The notes under the pieces were generated by a model. That model had not been told where the DNA came from and ran no database searches. It saw only the letters and a list, made by a program, of their open reading frames with translations. Both the position numbers and the translations under genes were made by a program. Below are positions 55,894 through 64,000 of a stretch of DNA of 64,000 nucleotides, in pieces. The stretch covers positions 496,001-560,000 of the forward strand of contig NZ_QVLS01000001.1 in NCBI RefSeq assembly GCF_003417535.1. Direction: 5' to 3'. Position 1 is the stretch's first letter; every line of letters starts with the position of its first letter. Origin of the DNA: Hydrogenophaga borbori (lineage in GTDB: Bacteria; Pseudomonadota; Gammaproteobacteria; Burkholderiales; Burkholderiaceae_C).

Positions 55894-56706
55894 TTACCCC
55901 CAGATGACCGATCTCATCGAGATCGCGGCGGCCTGGAAGCCCTCGTTGAAGAACTCAATGGGCTCGTCCGGGTCGACCGCGCCGGCCGCGTAAAGCAGCG
56001 GCAGGTAGTGGTCCCAGGTGGGCTGCGACAGCTGGGCCATCTCGCCCTGCGACTGGAACGCCGCCAGGCCGGGGGCGTCTCCCGCCTGGATCAGGCCCGC
56101 GATGTGGGTGTCAAAGTCCACCGCCCAGTCGTAGGCCTGGTTGTCGGGCACGTCGCGGCGCATGACGCGCAGGTTGTGCACGATGTTGCCGCTGGCCACG
56201 ACGAAGACGCCGCGCGAGCGCCAGTCCTTCAATTGGCGGCCGATGGCCAGGTGCTCGGCCGGCGGTCGGCCATAGTCCATGCTGAGCTGAACCACGGGGA
56301 TGTCGGCCTGCGGAAACATGGGCTTGAGCACCGACCAGGCCCCATGGTCCAGCCCCCACTCCCCTTCGTCGACACCGACCGTGCCCTGCCCCTCGGGCAG
56401 CTGCAGCGACTGTGCGATTTCGCGCGCCAGGCCGGGCGCGCCGGGTGCGGGGTACTGCTGGTCGAACAGCGCCTGGGGGAACCCCCCGAAATCGTGGATG
56501 GTGCGCGGCCGGTCCATGCCGGTGAGCCACCAGCCATGGGTCAGCCAATGGGCCGAGACGCACAGGATCAGGCGAACGCCGGGGATGCGCTCGCGCAGCT
56601 GAGGCCCCAGCGCCTGCCAGGTGCGGCGCCAGTGGTTGTCCTCGATGGTGTTCATGGGGCTGCCGTGACCGACGAAGAGCACGGGCAGGCGATGGGGGGC
56701 GTTCAT
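55894..56706 (-). CDS. ygiD: LigB-type extradiol dioxygenase, YgiD/4,5-DOPA dioxygenase family
   Basis: 270 residues. VLFVGHGSPMNTIEDNHWRRTWQALG carries the first metal His, ILCVSAHWLTHGWWLTG the second, GEWGLDHGAWSVLKPMFPQADIPVVQLSMDY and FVVASGNIVHNLR the next ones. Members cleave catechol derivatives such as DOPA, with a metal ion, in the cytoplasm; physiological roles are unsettled. Start at 56706 (MNAPHRLPV) gives the usual short N-terminus. Divergent from phaZ across 128 bp. Confidence 0.9.
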   Translation of the reverse strand: MNAPHRLPVLFVGHGSPMNTIEDNHWRRTWQALGPQLRERIPGVRLILCVSAHWLTHGWWLTGMDRPRTIHDFGGFPQALFDQQYPAPGAPGLAREIAQSLQLPEGQGTVGVDEGEWGLDHGAWSVLKPMFPQADIPVVQLSMDYGRPPAEHLAIGRQLKDWRSRGVFVVASGNIVHNLRVMRRDVPDNQAYDWAVDFDTHIAGLIQAGDAPGLAAFQSQGEMAQLSQPTWDHYLPLLYAAGAVDPDEPIEFFNEGFQAAAISMRSVIWG

Positions 56707-56802
56707 GGACGGAATTGTCGGCCAGCCTGGTGCACAAAGGCGACAGTTGGGGTCTTTGCCCCCGTGTTCTCCCCAGAACAAGGCCATCCGCATCCTGCTA
56801 CA

Positions 56803-56813
56803 TTGCACTGCAA
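56803..56813. promoter_or_regulatory. Putative PhaR-type operator upstream of phaZ
   Basis: TTGCACTGCAA is a perfect dyad (TTGCA-C-TGCAA) placed 21 nt before the phaZ ATG. PhaR repressors of PHA metabolism recognise TGC/GCA-rich dyads, so this is a plausible control site; the assignment rests on motif resemblance and context only. Confidence 0.5.
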
Positions 56814-56834
56814 CATTTCACGAAGGCATGAGCC

Positions 56835-58244
56835 ATGCTGTACCAGATCTACGAAACCCAGCGCTCATTCATGGAGCCCTTCACCGACCTGGCCGAAGTC
56901 GCCTCGCGGATGTTCAGCAACCCGCAGCTGCCTTTCGCGCAGCTGCCCCTGGCCCAGCGCATCTCGGCCGGCTACGACCTGCTGCACCGTCTGGGCAAGG
57001 ACTACGAGAAACCCGAGTTCGGCATCCGGACGGTGGACGTGAACGGCGTGAACGTGGCCATCCATGAGCGGGTGGACATCGACAAGCCCTTCTGCGAGCT
57101 GCGCCGCTTCAAGCGCTTCACGGACGACCCCAACACCCTGACCGCCCTCAAGGTGCAGCCGGTGGTGCTGGTGGTGGCGCCGCTGTCGGGCCACTACGCC
57201 ACCCTGCTGCGCGACACGGTTCGCACCCTGCTCAAGGACCACAAGGTCTACATCACCGACTGGAAGAACGCCCGCCTGGTACCGCTGGCCGAGGGCGAGT
57301 TCCACCTGGACGACTACATCAACTACGTGCAGGAGTTCATCGGTCACGTGCAGGGCATCTACGGCAACTGCCACGTGATGAGCGTGTGCCAGCCCACGGT
57401 GCCGGTGCTGGCCGCGGTGTCGCTGATGGCCAGCCGGGGTGAAAAGGTGCCCCTGTCCATGACCATGATGGGCGGCCCGATCGACGCCCGCAAATCGCCC
57501 ACGGCGGTGAACAACCTGGCCATGCAGCGCAGCTACGAGTGGTTCGAGAACAACGTCATCTACCGTGTGCCGGAGAAGTTCCCCGGCGCCGGCCGGCGCG
57601 TGTACCCGGGCTTCCTGCAGCACAGCGGCTTCGTGGCCATGAACCCGGACCGCCACGCCTCCAGCCACTACGACTACTTCCAGGACCTGGTGAAAGGCGA
57701 CAACGACAGCGCCGAGGCGCACCGCAAGTTCTACGACGAGTACAACGCCGTGCTCGACATGGACGCCGACTACTACCTCGAAACCATCAGGACCGTGTTC
57801 CAGGACTTCGAGCTCGTCAAGGGCACCTGGGACGTGCGCAACGAACGGGGCGAGCTGGAGCGCGTGCGCCCGCAGGACATCCGCGAGGGCGGCCTGCTGA
57901 CCATCGAGGGCGAGCTCGACGACATTTCGGGCGCCGGCCAGACCGCCGCCGCCCACGGGCTGTGCGCCGGCATCCCCCAAGCGCACCACCTGCACTACGA
58001 GGCCAAGGGCGCTGGCCACTACGGCATCTTCAGCGGCCGGCGCTGGCGCGAGATGGTCTACCCGGTGGTCAAGGCCTTCATCGCGGCGCACCAGCCGCCC
58101 CAGGCGGTGGCCGCCGGTGTGCGTGCCGCGCCGAAGGCCGCGGCCAAGACCGGCGCTGCCAAACCCGCCGCCAAAGCCCGCGCGAAGCCGGCCGCCAAGG
58201 CGGCGCCGACATCCCCCGCGCGCCGCAAGCCGGCCACGGTCTGA
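56835..58244 (+). CDS. phaZ: Intracellular poly(3-hydroxybutyrate) depolymerase with histone-like tail
   Basis: 469 residues. The alpha/beta-hydrolase core matches Cupriavidus PhaZ-type i-PHB depolymerases: [54 protein letters not shown] with the nucleophile C185 in place of Ser, [15 protein letters not shown] (D362 or D363) and [13 protein letters not shown] (H395). It degrades stored PHB granules. Residues 422-469 form an extra tail made mostly of Ala, Lys and Pro (AAKPAAKAR-type repeats), like histone H1 or the PhaF tail, not part of the standard enzyme. A TTGCA dyad precedes the start. Followed after 31 nt by the RsxB-like gene. Confidence 0.94.
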   Translation: MLYQIYETQRSFMEPFTDLAEVASRMFSNPQLPFAQLPLAQRISAGYDLLHRLGKDYEKPEFGIRTVDVNGVNVAIHERVDIDKPFCELRRFKRFTDDPNTLTALKVQPVVLVVAPLSGHYATLLRDTVRTLLKDHKVYITDWKNARLVPLAEGEFHLDDYINYVQEFIGHVQGIYGNCHVMSVCQPTVPVLAAVSLMASRGEKVPLSMTMMGGPIDARKSPTAVNNLAMQRSYEWFENNVIYRVPEKFPGAGRRVYPGFLQHSGFVAMNPDRHASSHYDYFQDLVKGDNDSAEAHRKFYDEYNAVLDMDADYYLETIRTVFQDFELVKGTWDVRNERGELERVRPQDIREGGLLTIEGELDDISGAGQTAAAHGLCAGIPQAHHLHYEAKGAGHYGIFSGRRWREMVYPVVKAFIAAHQPPQAVAAGVRAAPKAAAKTGAAKPAAKARAKPAAKAAPTSPARRKPATV

Positions 58245-58275
58245 GGCCCGGCGGCCCCCGGCCGCCCGACACGGC

Positions 58276-58935
58276 ATGAATCCACTCGCCCGGCGCATCG
58301 ACGATGCCCTGCCGCAGACGCAGTGCCAGCGCTGCGGCTACCCCGACTGCGCCAGCTACGCCCAGGCCGTGGCCGACGGCGAGGCCGGCATCAACCAGTG
58401 CCCGCCCGGCGGCGCCGAAGGCGTCGATCGCCTCGCCGCCATCACCGGCCGCCCCGCCCTGCCCCTGAGCCGCCAGCACGGCATCGAGGGGCCGGTGACC
58501 GTGGCCGTGATCGACGAAGACTGGTGCATCGGCTGCACCTTGTGCATCAAGGCCTGCCCCACTGACGCCATCGCGGGCGCGAACAAGCGCATGCACACCG
58601 TGGTGGAGCCCTGGTGCACCGGCTGCGAGCTGTGCATTCCCGTCTGCCCGGTGGACTGCATTTCGCTGGAGAACGTGAGCGGCGAGCGCACCGGCTGGGC
58701 CGGCTGGTCGGCCGCGCAGGCAACCCTGGCCAAGGCGCGCTACGACGCGCGGCGCGAGCGCCTGGCCCGCGAGACGCGGGAGCACGAGGCCCGGCTGGAA
58801 GCCAAGGCCGAGGCCAAGCTCGCCGACCTGCCCGCGGCCTCGGCCATCACCGACCCCGAGGTGCTCGATCGCAAGCGCGCGGTGATCGAGGCCGCGCTGG
58901 CCCGCGCGCGGGCAAAACGCCAGCCCGGCGGCTGA
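58276..58935 (+). CDS. rsxB: RsxB/RnfB-like electron-transport ferredoxin
   Basis: 219 residues. An N-terminal Fe-S domain CQRCGYPDC(16)C (C17, C20, C25, C42) is followed by two 4Fe-4S ferredoxin motifs, [12 protein letters not shown] (C84, C87, C90, C94) and [12 protein letters not shown] (C114, C117, C120, C124). Residues 140-219 are a charged Ala/Arg/Glu helix tail. Unlike canonical RnfB it has no N-terminal membrane helix and no rnfACDGE genes lie beside it; stand-alone copies of this form are common in Burkholderiales. It may shuttle electrons to an unknown partner. Follows phaZ after 31 nt. Confidence 0.9.
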   Translation: MNPLARRIDDALPQTQCQRCGYPDCASYAQAVADGEAGINQCPPGGAEGVDRLAAITGRPALPLSRQHGIEGPVTVAVIDEDWCIGCTLCIKACPTDAIAGANKRMHTVVEPWCTGCELCIPVCPVDCISLENVSGERTGWAGWSAAQATLAKARYDARRERLARETREHEARLEAKAEAKLADLPAASAITDPEVLDRKRAVIEAALARARAKRQPGG

Positions 58936-59169
58936 GCCGCCCTGGCGCTCCTTGTCCCAACCACGAAGACCGGCCGAGGCACGCCGTCCGCAGCGCCGAC
59001 GCCCCGTGCCGCCGCCTGATGTGATCGCGCGCTCGTGCCGACGGCACGGGCGTTTCGGATCGCATCGGGGGACGGGGCATGCACAGACACCACCAGGGCG
59101 CAGAGCCCGAGGCCGCGTGCCGCCGCGCCAGACGCCGGCTGGGCGTGCTCGCTCTTGTGCGGCTGCTCG
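58936..59169. other. Non-coding or decayed stretch
   Basis: About 230 bp after rsxB. No frame here shows conserved-looking composition, and no hairpin with a U-tract or tRNA-like fold was noticed. It leads directly into recognisable fragments of a Tle1-type effector and is probably degraded remnant of the same gene. Confidence 0.5.
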
Positions 59170-59425
59170 CACGCGCATCGAGCGCGGGTTCCTCGGTGCG
59201 CACGCCGACATTGGGGGTGGCTTCGGGGAGAACGACAGCCAGTTGGCCAGGGCAGCGCTGGTCTGGATGGTTGAGCAAGCCCAAGCGGCAGGGGTGACGA
59301 TGCATGCCCCCCATCGACCGTCATCCCGACCCGGTTCTCCACGACAAAAGCAACAGCATTCAGACGGGAGCACCTGCCCCGGGATCGGAAGACAGGCAAG
59401 TGCGCTATCGCGACGGCGCGCTCAG
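59170..59425 (+). pseudogene. Remnant of a T6SS Tle1-type phospholipase effector (DUF2235), frameshifted
   Basis: In one frame 59177-59300 reads RIERGFLGAHADIGGGFGEN and continues DSQLARAALVWMVEQAQAAGVTM, the block after the catalytic Asp region of DUF2235/Tle1 alpha/beta-hydrolases. The next conserved piece, DRHPDPVLHDKSNSIQTG and EDRQVRYRDG, appears in the +1 frame from 59313. Removing one C from the six-C run at 59307-59312 joins them into one continuous Tle1 C-terminus. The N-terminal lipase half (GHSRG elbow) is not found, so this is a decayed fragment. It indicates a former type VI secretion effector locus. Confidence 0.7.
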
Positions 59426-59454
59426 TTTGGCAGCGACGCAGGTCAAGGCCCTGA

Positions 59455-59785
59455 TCAGCAGAGGCGCTTTCGTGGCATCGCGCTCGTGCTTGTGGTCGAC
59501 GCGATACCGGGTGCTGAAATGGAGGGCCTTGTCTTTTGCAACGACAGGGGAACATCAATCTATGCATCGTCGATCGTTGCAAAGGGCAATCGATCGATCA
59601 TGGCGCTCGGCAGCCCGCGCGCACCGTTGACCGTGCGGGTTATCTGGAGAGGTCATCCGAAGGCCATATGGGGCCAGCATGGAGGAATCGACTGCGAAGG
59701 CCCCATCCTTGGTGACCACACCATCCCCGTCGCTGCCCGCATCCCCGATGAAGTCCTGCGCGACATCCGCTCCCAGGCTGGACGG
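59455..59785 (+). pseudogene. Remnant of a small protein gene following the Tle1 fragment (possible immunity protein)
   Basis: One open frame reads GIALVLVVDAIPGAEMEGLVF, then LTVRVIWRGHPKAIWGQHGG and GPILGDHTIPVAARIPDEVL. The alternating beta-type composition and lower G+C suggest a real gene remnant, but there is no start codon with a ribosome site and no complete signal peptide. Position right after a Tle1 fragment, where immunity genes usually lie, suggests a truncated immunity-type gene. It ends against the chemoreceptor gene on the other strand. I do not assign it to a family. Confidence 0.5.
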
Positions 59786-59790
59786 CCTTC

Positions 59791-61305
59791 TCAGCGCGCC
59801 GCGACCGTCTTGTAGACGCCGCAGCCCACGTACAGGGCGTCCACCTTCACCACATAGGACATCTTGGCCTGCACCGCGCCGCTGGCCGGGTTGACGATGT
59901 CGTACTCCACCCAGCCCGGGCCCTGTTCGGCCTGGCTCACGATGGCGGCCAGCAGCGCCGCGCCGTCCACGCCGGCGATGTCGTGCACGCGGCTGCCCAG
60001 CTTGTCGGGCTTGCCGCCGAAGGCGCGGTAGACGCCCGACGCGTCGAGCGCGAACACGTACATGTCTCGGTCGTGGAAGCCGCGGGCGGGCTCGGTCAGG
60101 TCGCGCACGAAGGTCTCGGCCGACACCTGGCGGCGGTGCGTCAGGGCCTTGTCCACCAGGGCCATGGCCTCCTCGGCCGTGCCCTGCTGCAGCATGAAAC
60201 GGCTCACCGCGCGCGACAGGTGCGCCGCGCGCTGCTCCAGCCGGTTGGCCTGCTGCACGGCCAGCTCCACCATCTGCGCGTTGCGCTGGGTGATCTGGTC
60301 GAGCTGGCTCACGGCGGTGCTGATCTCGGCCAGCCCGGTGCTCTGCTCGGCGCTGGAGGCCGAAATCGACGACAGCTTGCCGGCCACGCCGCGCACGCCG
60401 TCGACGATGCTTGCCATGCTCTGGCCGGCGTCGCGGATCTGCGCGGCGCCGCTTTCCACCTGCGCGCGCGAGGCCTCGATGAGGGCGCGGATCTCGCGCG
60501 CCGAGGCGGCCGAGCGCTGGGCCAGCGAACGCACCTCGCCCGCCACCACGGCGAAACCGCGGCCCTGCTCGCCGGCGCGCGCGGCCTCCACGGCGGCATT
60601 GAGCGCAAGGATGTTGGTCTGGAAGGCCAGGCTGTCGATCACGCCGATGATCTCGTTCATCTGCGCGGCGCCTTTCTGGATGCCCTCCACGGTGCCCACC
60701 GCCTGGTGCATGGCGCCGGCGCCGCGTTCGGCCACGTCGCGCACCTGCGCGGCCTGGCGGTCCGAGTCGCTGGCCGTCTGCGCGTTCTGCGCCACCGCGC
60801 CGGTGAGCTGCTGCACGCTGGCCGCGGTCTGCTCGAGGTTGGCGGCCTGCTGCTCGGTGCGCTCGGCCAGGTCGCGGTTGCCCACGGCCAGGCTGCGGCC
60901 GGCGTGCGCCACCAGCGCCGAGTTGCTGCGCACCTCGGCCACCATGCCCGAGAGGCTGCCGATCATGCGGTCGAGCAGGCGCGCCAGGTCGGCCAGCTCG
61001 TCGTGGCCGTCCAGCCGCGGGTGCGCACGCAGGTTGCCGCCGGCCGTGTCGGCCATGGCGTCGAGCAGGCGTCGGAAGTCACCGAGGAACGCGGCGCGAA
61101 AGGCCATCAGCAGGTAGGCCAGCAGGACGAGGCCGGACGCCGCCACGGGGAGGATGGCGCCGGCGCGGTCCGTGGCAGCCAGCGCCAGCGCGGCCACCAG
61201 TGGCCAGGCCGCGGCCAAGGCCAGGCAGGCCAGCTTGCCGCCCAGGCGCCAGCGGCGCATGAGCCACACGCCTGGGCGCATCAGGGGATTCGAAGAGGGG
61301 GTCAT
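59791..61305 (-). CDS. Methyl-accepting chemotaxis protein with C-terminal Cache domain
   Basis: 504 residues. Two membrane helices near 22-43 and 50-70 are separated by only a few residues, so there is no periplasmic sensor. A HAMP-like linker (72-125) follows, then the signalling coiled coil with [57 protein letters not shown] at the tip. The last 120 residues ([59 protein letters not shown] ... [21 protein letters not shown]) are a Cache-type ligand fold placed on the cytoplasmic side. GAGGAG precedes the ATG at 61305. No che or flagellar genes are nearby. Confidence 0.92.
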   Translation of the reverse strand: MTPSSNPLMRPGVWLMRRWRLGGKLACLALAAAWPLVAALALAATDRAGAILPVAASGLVLLAYLLMAFRAAFLGDFRRLLDAMADTAGGNLRAHPRLDGHDELADLARLLDRMIGSLSGMVAEVRSNSALVAHAGRSLAVGNRDLAERTEQQAANLEQTAASVQQLTGAVAQNAQTASDSDRQAAQVRDVAERGAGAMHQAVGTVEGIQKGAAQMNEIIGVIDSLAFQTNILALNAAVEAARAGEQGRGFAVVAGEVRSLAQRSAASAREIRALIEASRAQVESGAAQIRDAGQSMASIVDGVRGVAGKLSSISASSAEQSTGLAEISTAVSQLDQITQRNAQMVELAVQQANRLEQRAAHLSRAVSRFMLQQGTAEEAMALVDKALTHRRQVSAETFVRDLTEPARGFHDRDMYVFALDASGVYRAFGGKPDKLGSRVHDIAGVDGAALLAAIVSQAEQGPGWVEYDIVNPASGAVQAKMSYVVKVDALYVGCGVYKTVAAR

Positions 61306-61402
61306 GGGGCTTGTGCTCCTCTGCCATTGGGCCCACAGGGGCTTGCTGACGACTTTAGAAGGAGCCCGCGCCCGGCAATGGCGAAAACAAACCCCCGAAA
61401 GT

Positions 61403-61428
61403 CGGCCATTTGCGCCGGCCATTTGCGC
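61403..61428. repeat. 13-bp tandem repeat upstream of chemoreceptor gene
   Basis: CGGCCATTTGCGC occurs twice in exact tandem (61403-61415 and 61416-61428) with a partial third unit CGGC following. It lies about 100 bp upstream of the chemoreceptor ATG and on the other side of the unknown gene's start. Could be a regulator-binding pair or a slippage product. Confidence 0.6.
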
Positions 61429-61535
61429 CGGCGATCACCCGGTCAGCGAAGGGGAAGCAACCACCGCCCTGGCCAGGCCACCCAGCGGCGCCCGCCCGAC
61501 GGGGCGAGCACCCTCCGTTTTCCTGAACCCACGCC

Positions 61536-62432
61536 ATGCAACGACTCACACCCTCCGGCACCGGCCTCTTCTCCACCGGCCGCACCACGCACACCGGCTC
61601 ACTCCACCGCGCCAGCCGGCGCCACCTCGTCCCGCCCGAGGTCTTGGGCGTGCTGCGGCGCATGCCCTGGTTTCCCCAGGCCGTCGCCCGCTACCGCTTC
61701 CAGGCCTTCGCCGACTGCCTGGCGCACAGCGAGCGCCTGCAGGAAGCCCTCATCAGAGACCTGTGCGCGGATCAGCTGATGGCGCTGGAGCCCGCGGCCG
61801 ACGGACCTGACACCCTGGACACGCGGACCGAGGAGGACCCGGGCGCCGAACGCATCGCCGGCTTGGGGGTTCACGGCCCGCTGAGCCTCACCATGGCCCA
61901 TGCGCTGGGTCCCGGCCAGGGCGGGCGCCTGTACCGGGACCACCACGGCTTCGTGGTGCTCTTCACCGTCTGCTACGAAGGACGGCCCATCGCCGTGGCC
62001 ATGGACGGCAACGACCTGCAGCAGAACGAGGTGATGGACCATGTGCGCGCCTACACCGACCGCCACGACCTGGCCTGCGAAGACCTGCAGGCCGCCGAGT
62101 TTCGCGATGTCCAGCGGGCGCTGCCCGGTCCGCTGGACATCGCTCAGCTCTGCTTTCGCTTGATCGATCTGGACAGCCTGGTCAAGGCCTCGCGCGCCAA
62201 GCACCAGGCCACCCGCCTGCTGCCGCCGACAGGCCTTGCCAGCCGTGGCGCGGGCGTGCCGGGCCCCGGCCGCCACGCGAACATGGTGCGCTGGGTGGCC
62301 AACGCGCAGCTGCGCCGCCCGCCCCTTCCCGCCGAGGGGGAGGACGCCCTGTTCGCGCTCTTTCGCCGATCGCCGGAGCTGATCGAACGGTTCGAATGGC
62401 CCCCGGCCTCGCGCCCTGGCTTCGAGGAATGA
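61536..62432 (+). CDS. Unknown soluble protein
   Basis: 298 residues. No domain recognised. The first 30 residues are Thr/Ser/Arg-rich, then a helical segment HLVPPEVLGVLRRMPWFPQAVARYRFQAFADCLAHSERLQEALIRDLCADQLM, a middle part with beta-like GFVVLFTVCYEGRPIAVAMDGNDLQQNEVMDHVRAY, and a Pro/Arg-rich C-terminus. No signal peptide or membrane helix. Not obviously in an operon: divergent from the chemoreceptor and convergent with the VOC gene. A weakly enzyme-like middle does not permit a function. Confidence 0.6.
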   Translation: MQRLTPSGTGLFSTGRTTHTGSLHRASRRHLVPPEVLGVLRRMPWFPQAVARYRFQAFADCLAHSERLQEALIRDLCADQLMALEPAADGPDTLDTRTEEDPGAERIAGLGVHGPLSLTMAHALGPGQGGRLYRDHHGFVVLFTVCYEGRPIAVAMDGNDLQQNEVMDHVRAYTDRHDLACEDLQAAEFRDVQRALPGPLDIAQLCFRLIDLDSLVKASRAKHQATRLLPPTGLASRGAGVPGPGRHANMVRWVANAQLRRPPLPAEGEDALFALFRRSPELIERFEWPPASRPGFEE

Positions 62433-62443
62433 GGCGCCGCGCC

Positions 62444-62941
<498 letters not shown>

Positions 62942-62943
62942 GG

Positions 62944-63552
62944 TCAATGGATGCCGTGGGTGGCGTGGGCCGCCGGCTCCAGCGACCAGACGGTCGCCGG
63001 CGGCAGATTGGCCCAGACGGTGGTGACACGCCGCCAGCGCCAGCCCGGCGGCAATTGATCGAAGGGCCGCACGTGGCGCGCCGCGTAGGTGTACTGCAGC
63101 AGGCGGGCGTTGGGCTGGCGCTCCAGCAGCGCCAGCATGGCCTGCACGCAGCGCCTGGCCTCGTCGCGCGGCATGGACAGGAGCGGCAGCGAGGACACCA
63201 GCATGAGCGAGCCGGCGGCCGGCAGGGGCAGCGCGTCCAGCCGCGTGGCGCAGGCGTGCAGCACCTCGGCGCGCGGAAAGCGGTGGTGCAGGTGGCGCAC
63301 CAGGCCGGGGTCGCGTTCGATGATGAAGAAGCGCTCGGGTGGCGGCCCGAGGTCGGCCAGCGCCTGGGTGATGGCGCCGGTGCCGGCGCCGATTTCGAGC
63401 AGCAGCTCGGGGCCCACGCGGGACACCTCCGCCGCGATGGCCTGCGCCAGCGCCCGCGAGGCCGGGGCAATGGCCCCCACCCGCCGCGGGTTGCGCACCC
63501 AGGCCAATGCAAACGCCAAACCACTCAGCCCCTGACCGCGTCCGTCCGCCAT
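62944..63552 (-). CDS. Phospholipid N-methyltransferase-like SAM protein
   Basis: 202 residues. The SAM-binding block [45 protein letters not shown] and the C-terminal [41 protein letters not shown] are typical of PmtA/phospholipid methyltransferase-like proteins. Conserved N-terminus [27 protein letters not shown] precedes them. Two starts are possible: ATG at 63552 (chosen; fits the family N-terminus) or ATG at 63654, which overlaps the carboxylase stop as ATGA and would add 34 low-complexity residues. In the carboxylase cluster; its link to that pathway is unclear. Confidence 0.8.
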   Translation of the reverse strand: MADGRGQGLSGLAFALAWVRNPRRVGAIAPASRALAQAIAAEVSRVGPELLLEIGAGTGAITQALADLGPPPERFFIIERDPGLVRHLHHRFPRAEVLHACATRLDALPLPAAGSLMLVSSLPLLSMPRDEARRCVQAMLALLERQPNARLLQYTYAARHVRPFDQLPPGWRWRRVTTVWANLPPATVWSLEPAAHATHGIH

Positions 63553-63650
63553 GTGCCGTGCTCCAACAAGCCGTGGAGCCCGCAGGGTAACCCAGCGCGG
63601 CAGGCTTGTGGCGTCAGCAGAGGAAACAGCCGGCCGGGCTGGCGCGGACT

Positions 63651-64000
63651 TCATTCGAACTCGACGATAGCCTGGTCGACGGCCAGGGACTCCCCTTGCT
63701 GGGCCAGCACCTTGGCCACCGTGCCGTCGGCGGAGGCGAACAGCACGTTTTCCATCTTCATGGCCTCGATGACGGCCACGCGCTCGCCGGCCTGCACCTT
63801 CTGGCCCGGCTGCACGGCCACCTGCACCAGCAGGCCCGGCATGGGCGACAGCACGTACTTGCTCATGTCGGGCGGCGCCTTGAAGGGCATGAGCGCGTGC
63901 AGCTCGGCCATGCGCGGCGAGACCACCATGGCCTCGATGCGCGTGCCGTTGTGCTGCACCACCAGCGCCAGCGGGTTGCGCGGCGTGCCGCGCTCCAGCT
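63651..64000 (-). CDS. Acyl-CoA (propionyl/acetyl-type) carboxylase alpha subunit, C-terminal biotin domain, partial
   Basis: Open to the right edge of the window, about 116 codons visible. The C-terminus has the biotinyl domain: LSPMPGLLVQVAVQPGQKVQAGERVAVIEAMKMENVLFASADGTVAKVLAQQGESLAVDQAIVEFE, with the biotin Lys in EAMKMEN. The preceding PPDMSKYVLSPMPG linker is typical of propionyl-CoA carboxylase alpha (PccA). With the VOC gene downstream this fits the propionyl-CoA to methylmalonyl-CoA route. The biotin carboxylase half lies outside the window. Confidence 0.88.
   Translation of the reverse strand, partial: LERGTPRNPLALVVQHNGTRIEAMVVSPRMAELHALMPFKAPPDMSKYVLSPMPGLLVQVAVQPGQKVQAGERVAVIEAMKMENVLFASADGTVAKVLAQQGESLAVDQAIVEFE

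Noticed and set aside
61306-61400. TAAAGTC upstream of the chemoreceptor as a sigma-28 flagellar promoter
   Set aside because: No GCCGATAA-like -10 is found at the right spacing, so the half-match was not annotated.

Overview
The window is about 64 kb of very G+C-rich chromosome from a betaproteobacterium, most likely Burkholderiales close to Comamonadaceae. Pointers are Bug-type (tripartite tricarboxylate) solute receptors, an intracellular PHA depolymerase, a stand-alone RsxB-like ferredoxin, the ratA/rnfH-smpB divergon, a propionyl-CoA carboxylase-VOC cluster and a Methylobacillus/Nitrosomonas-type XrtA (exosortase A associated) exopolysaccharide locus. No tRNA, rRNA, CRISPR array, prophage or intact insertion sequence was recognised.

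Layout. 1-3.2 kb: a leftward ADH / PTPS-like / glycosyltransferase operon (continuing off the left edge) divergent from a CDP-alcohol phosphatidyltransferase-YceI pair. 3.3-5.5 kb: a HAD phosphatase fused to mannitol-1-phosphate dehydrogenase. 5.5-11.7 kb: an LtaS-like phosphotransferase, a SUMF1-domain lipoprotein, two methyltransferases, DUF2878 and a Blc lipocalin. 11.8-16.7 kb: a catabolic-looking cassette (two flavoproteins, a Bug receptor, an IclR regulator) with visibly less G+C-biased codons at its left end. 16.7-19.6 kb: divergent LysR/Bug pair and a TSUP permease. 19.7-31.9 kb: housekeeping block with guaA, guaB, rnfH, ratA, smpB, an ECF sigma/anti-sigma operon, acs, a UPF0114 membrane protein and uvrC.

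32-54.4 kb is the surface-polysaccharide region. A single leftward run from the Wza-like export lipoprotein (54.4 kb) to a GT2 (35.6 kb) encodes export, chain length control, tyrosine autokinase, outer-membrane protein, ATPase, deacetylase, FemAB protein, amidotransferase, several glycosyltransferases, a Wzy-like ligase and a membrane GT39 enzyme. A flippase, a JmjC-like cupin protein and an acyltransferase lie next to it. The gene set is that of XrtA/PEP-CTERM loci, yet the exosortase itself and a priming glycosyltransferase are absent.

54.6-64 kb: aromatic/aspartate aminotransferase, YgiD-type dioxygenase, PhaZ with a histone-H1-like tail, RsxB-like ferredoxin, decayed remnants of a type VI Tle1 phospholipase effector and its neighbour, a chemoreceptor with a C-terminal Cache domain, an unknown protein, then a VOC protein, a phospholipid N-methyltransferase-like protein and the biotin domain of an acyl-CoA carboxylase at the right edge.

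The best candidates for something undescribed are the ADH / degenerate PTPS / glycosyltransferase cluster at the left edge and the exosortase-less XrtA polysaccharide locus. Also worth attention are a terminator-like hairpin directly in front of guaA and the PhaZ tail.
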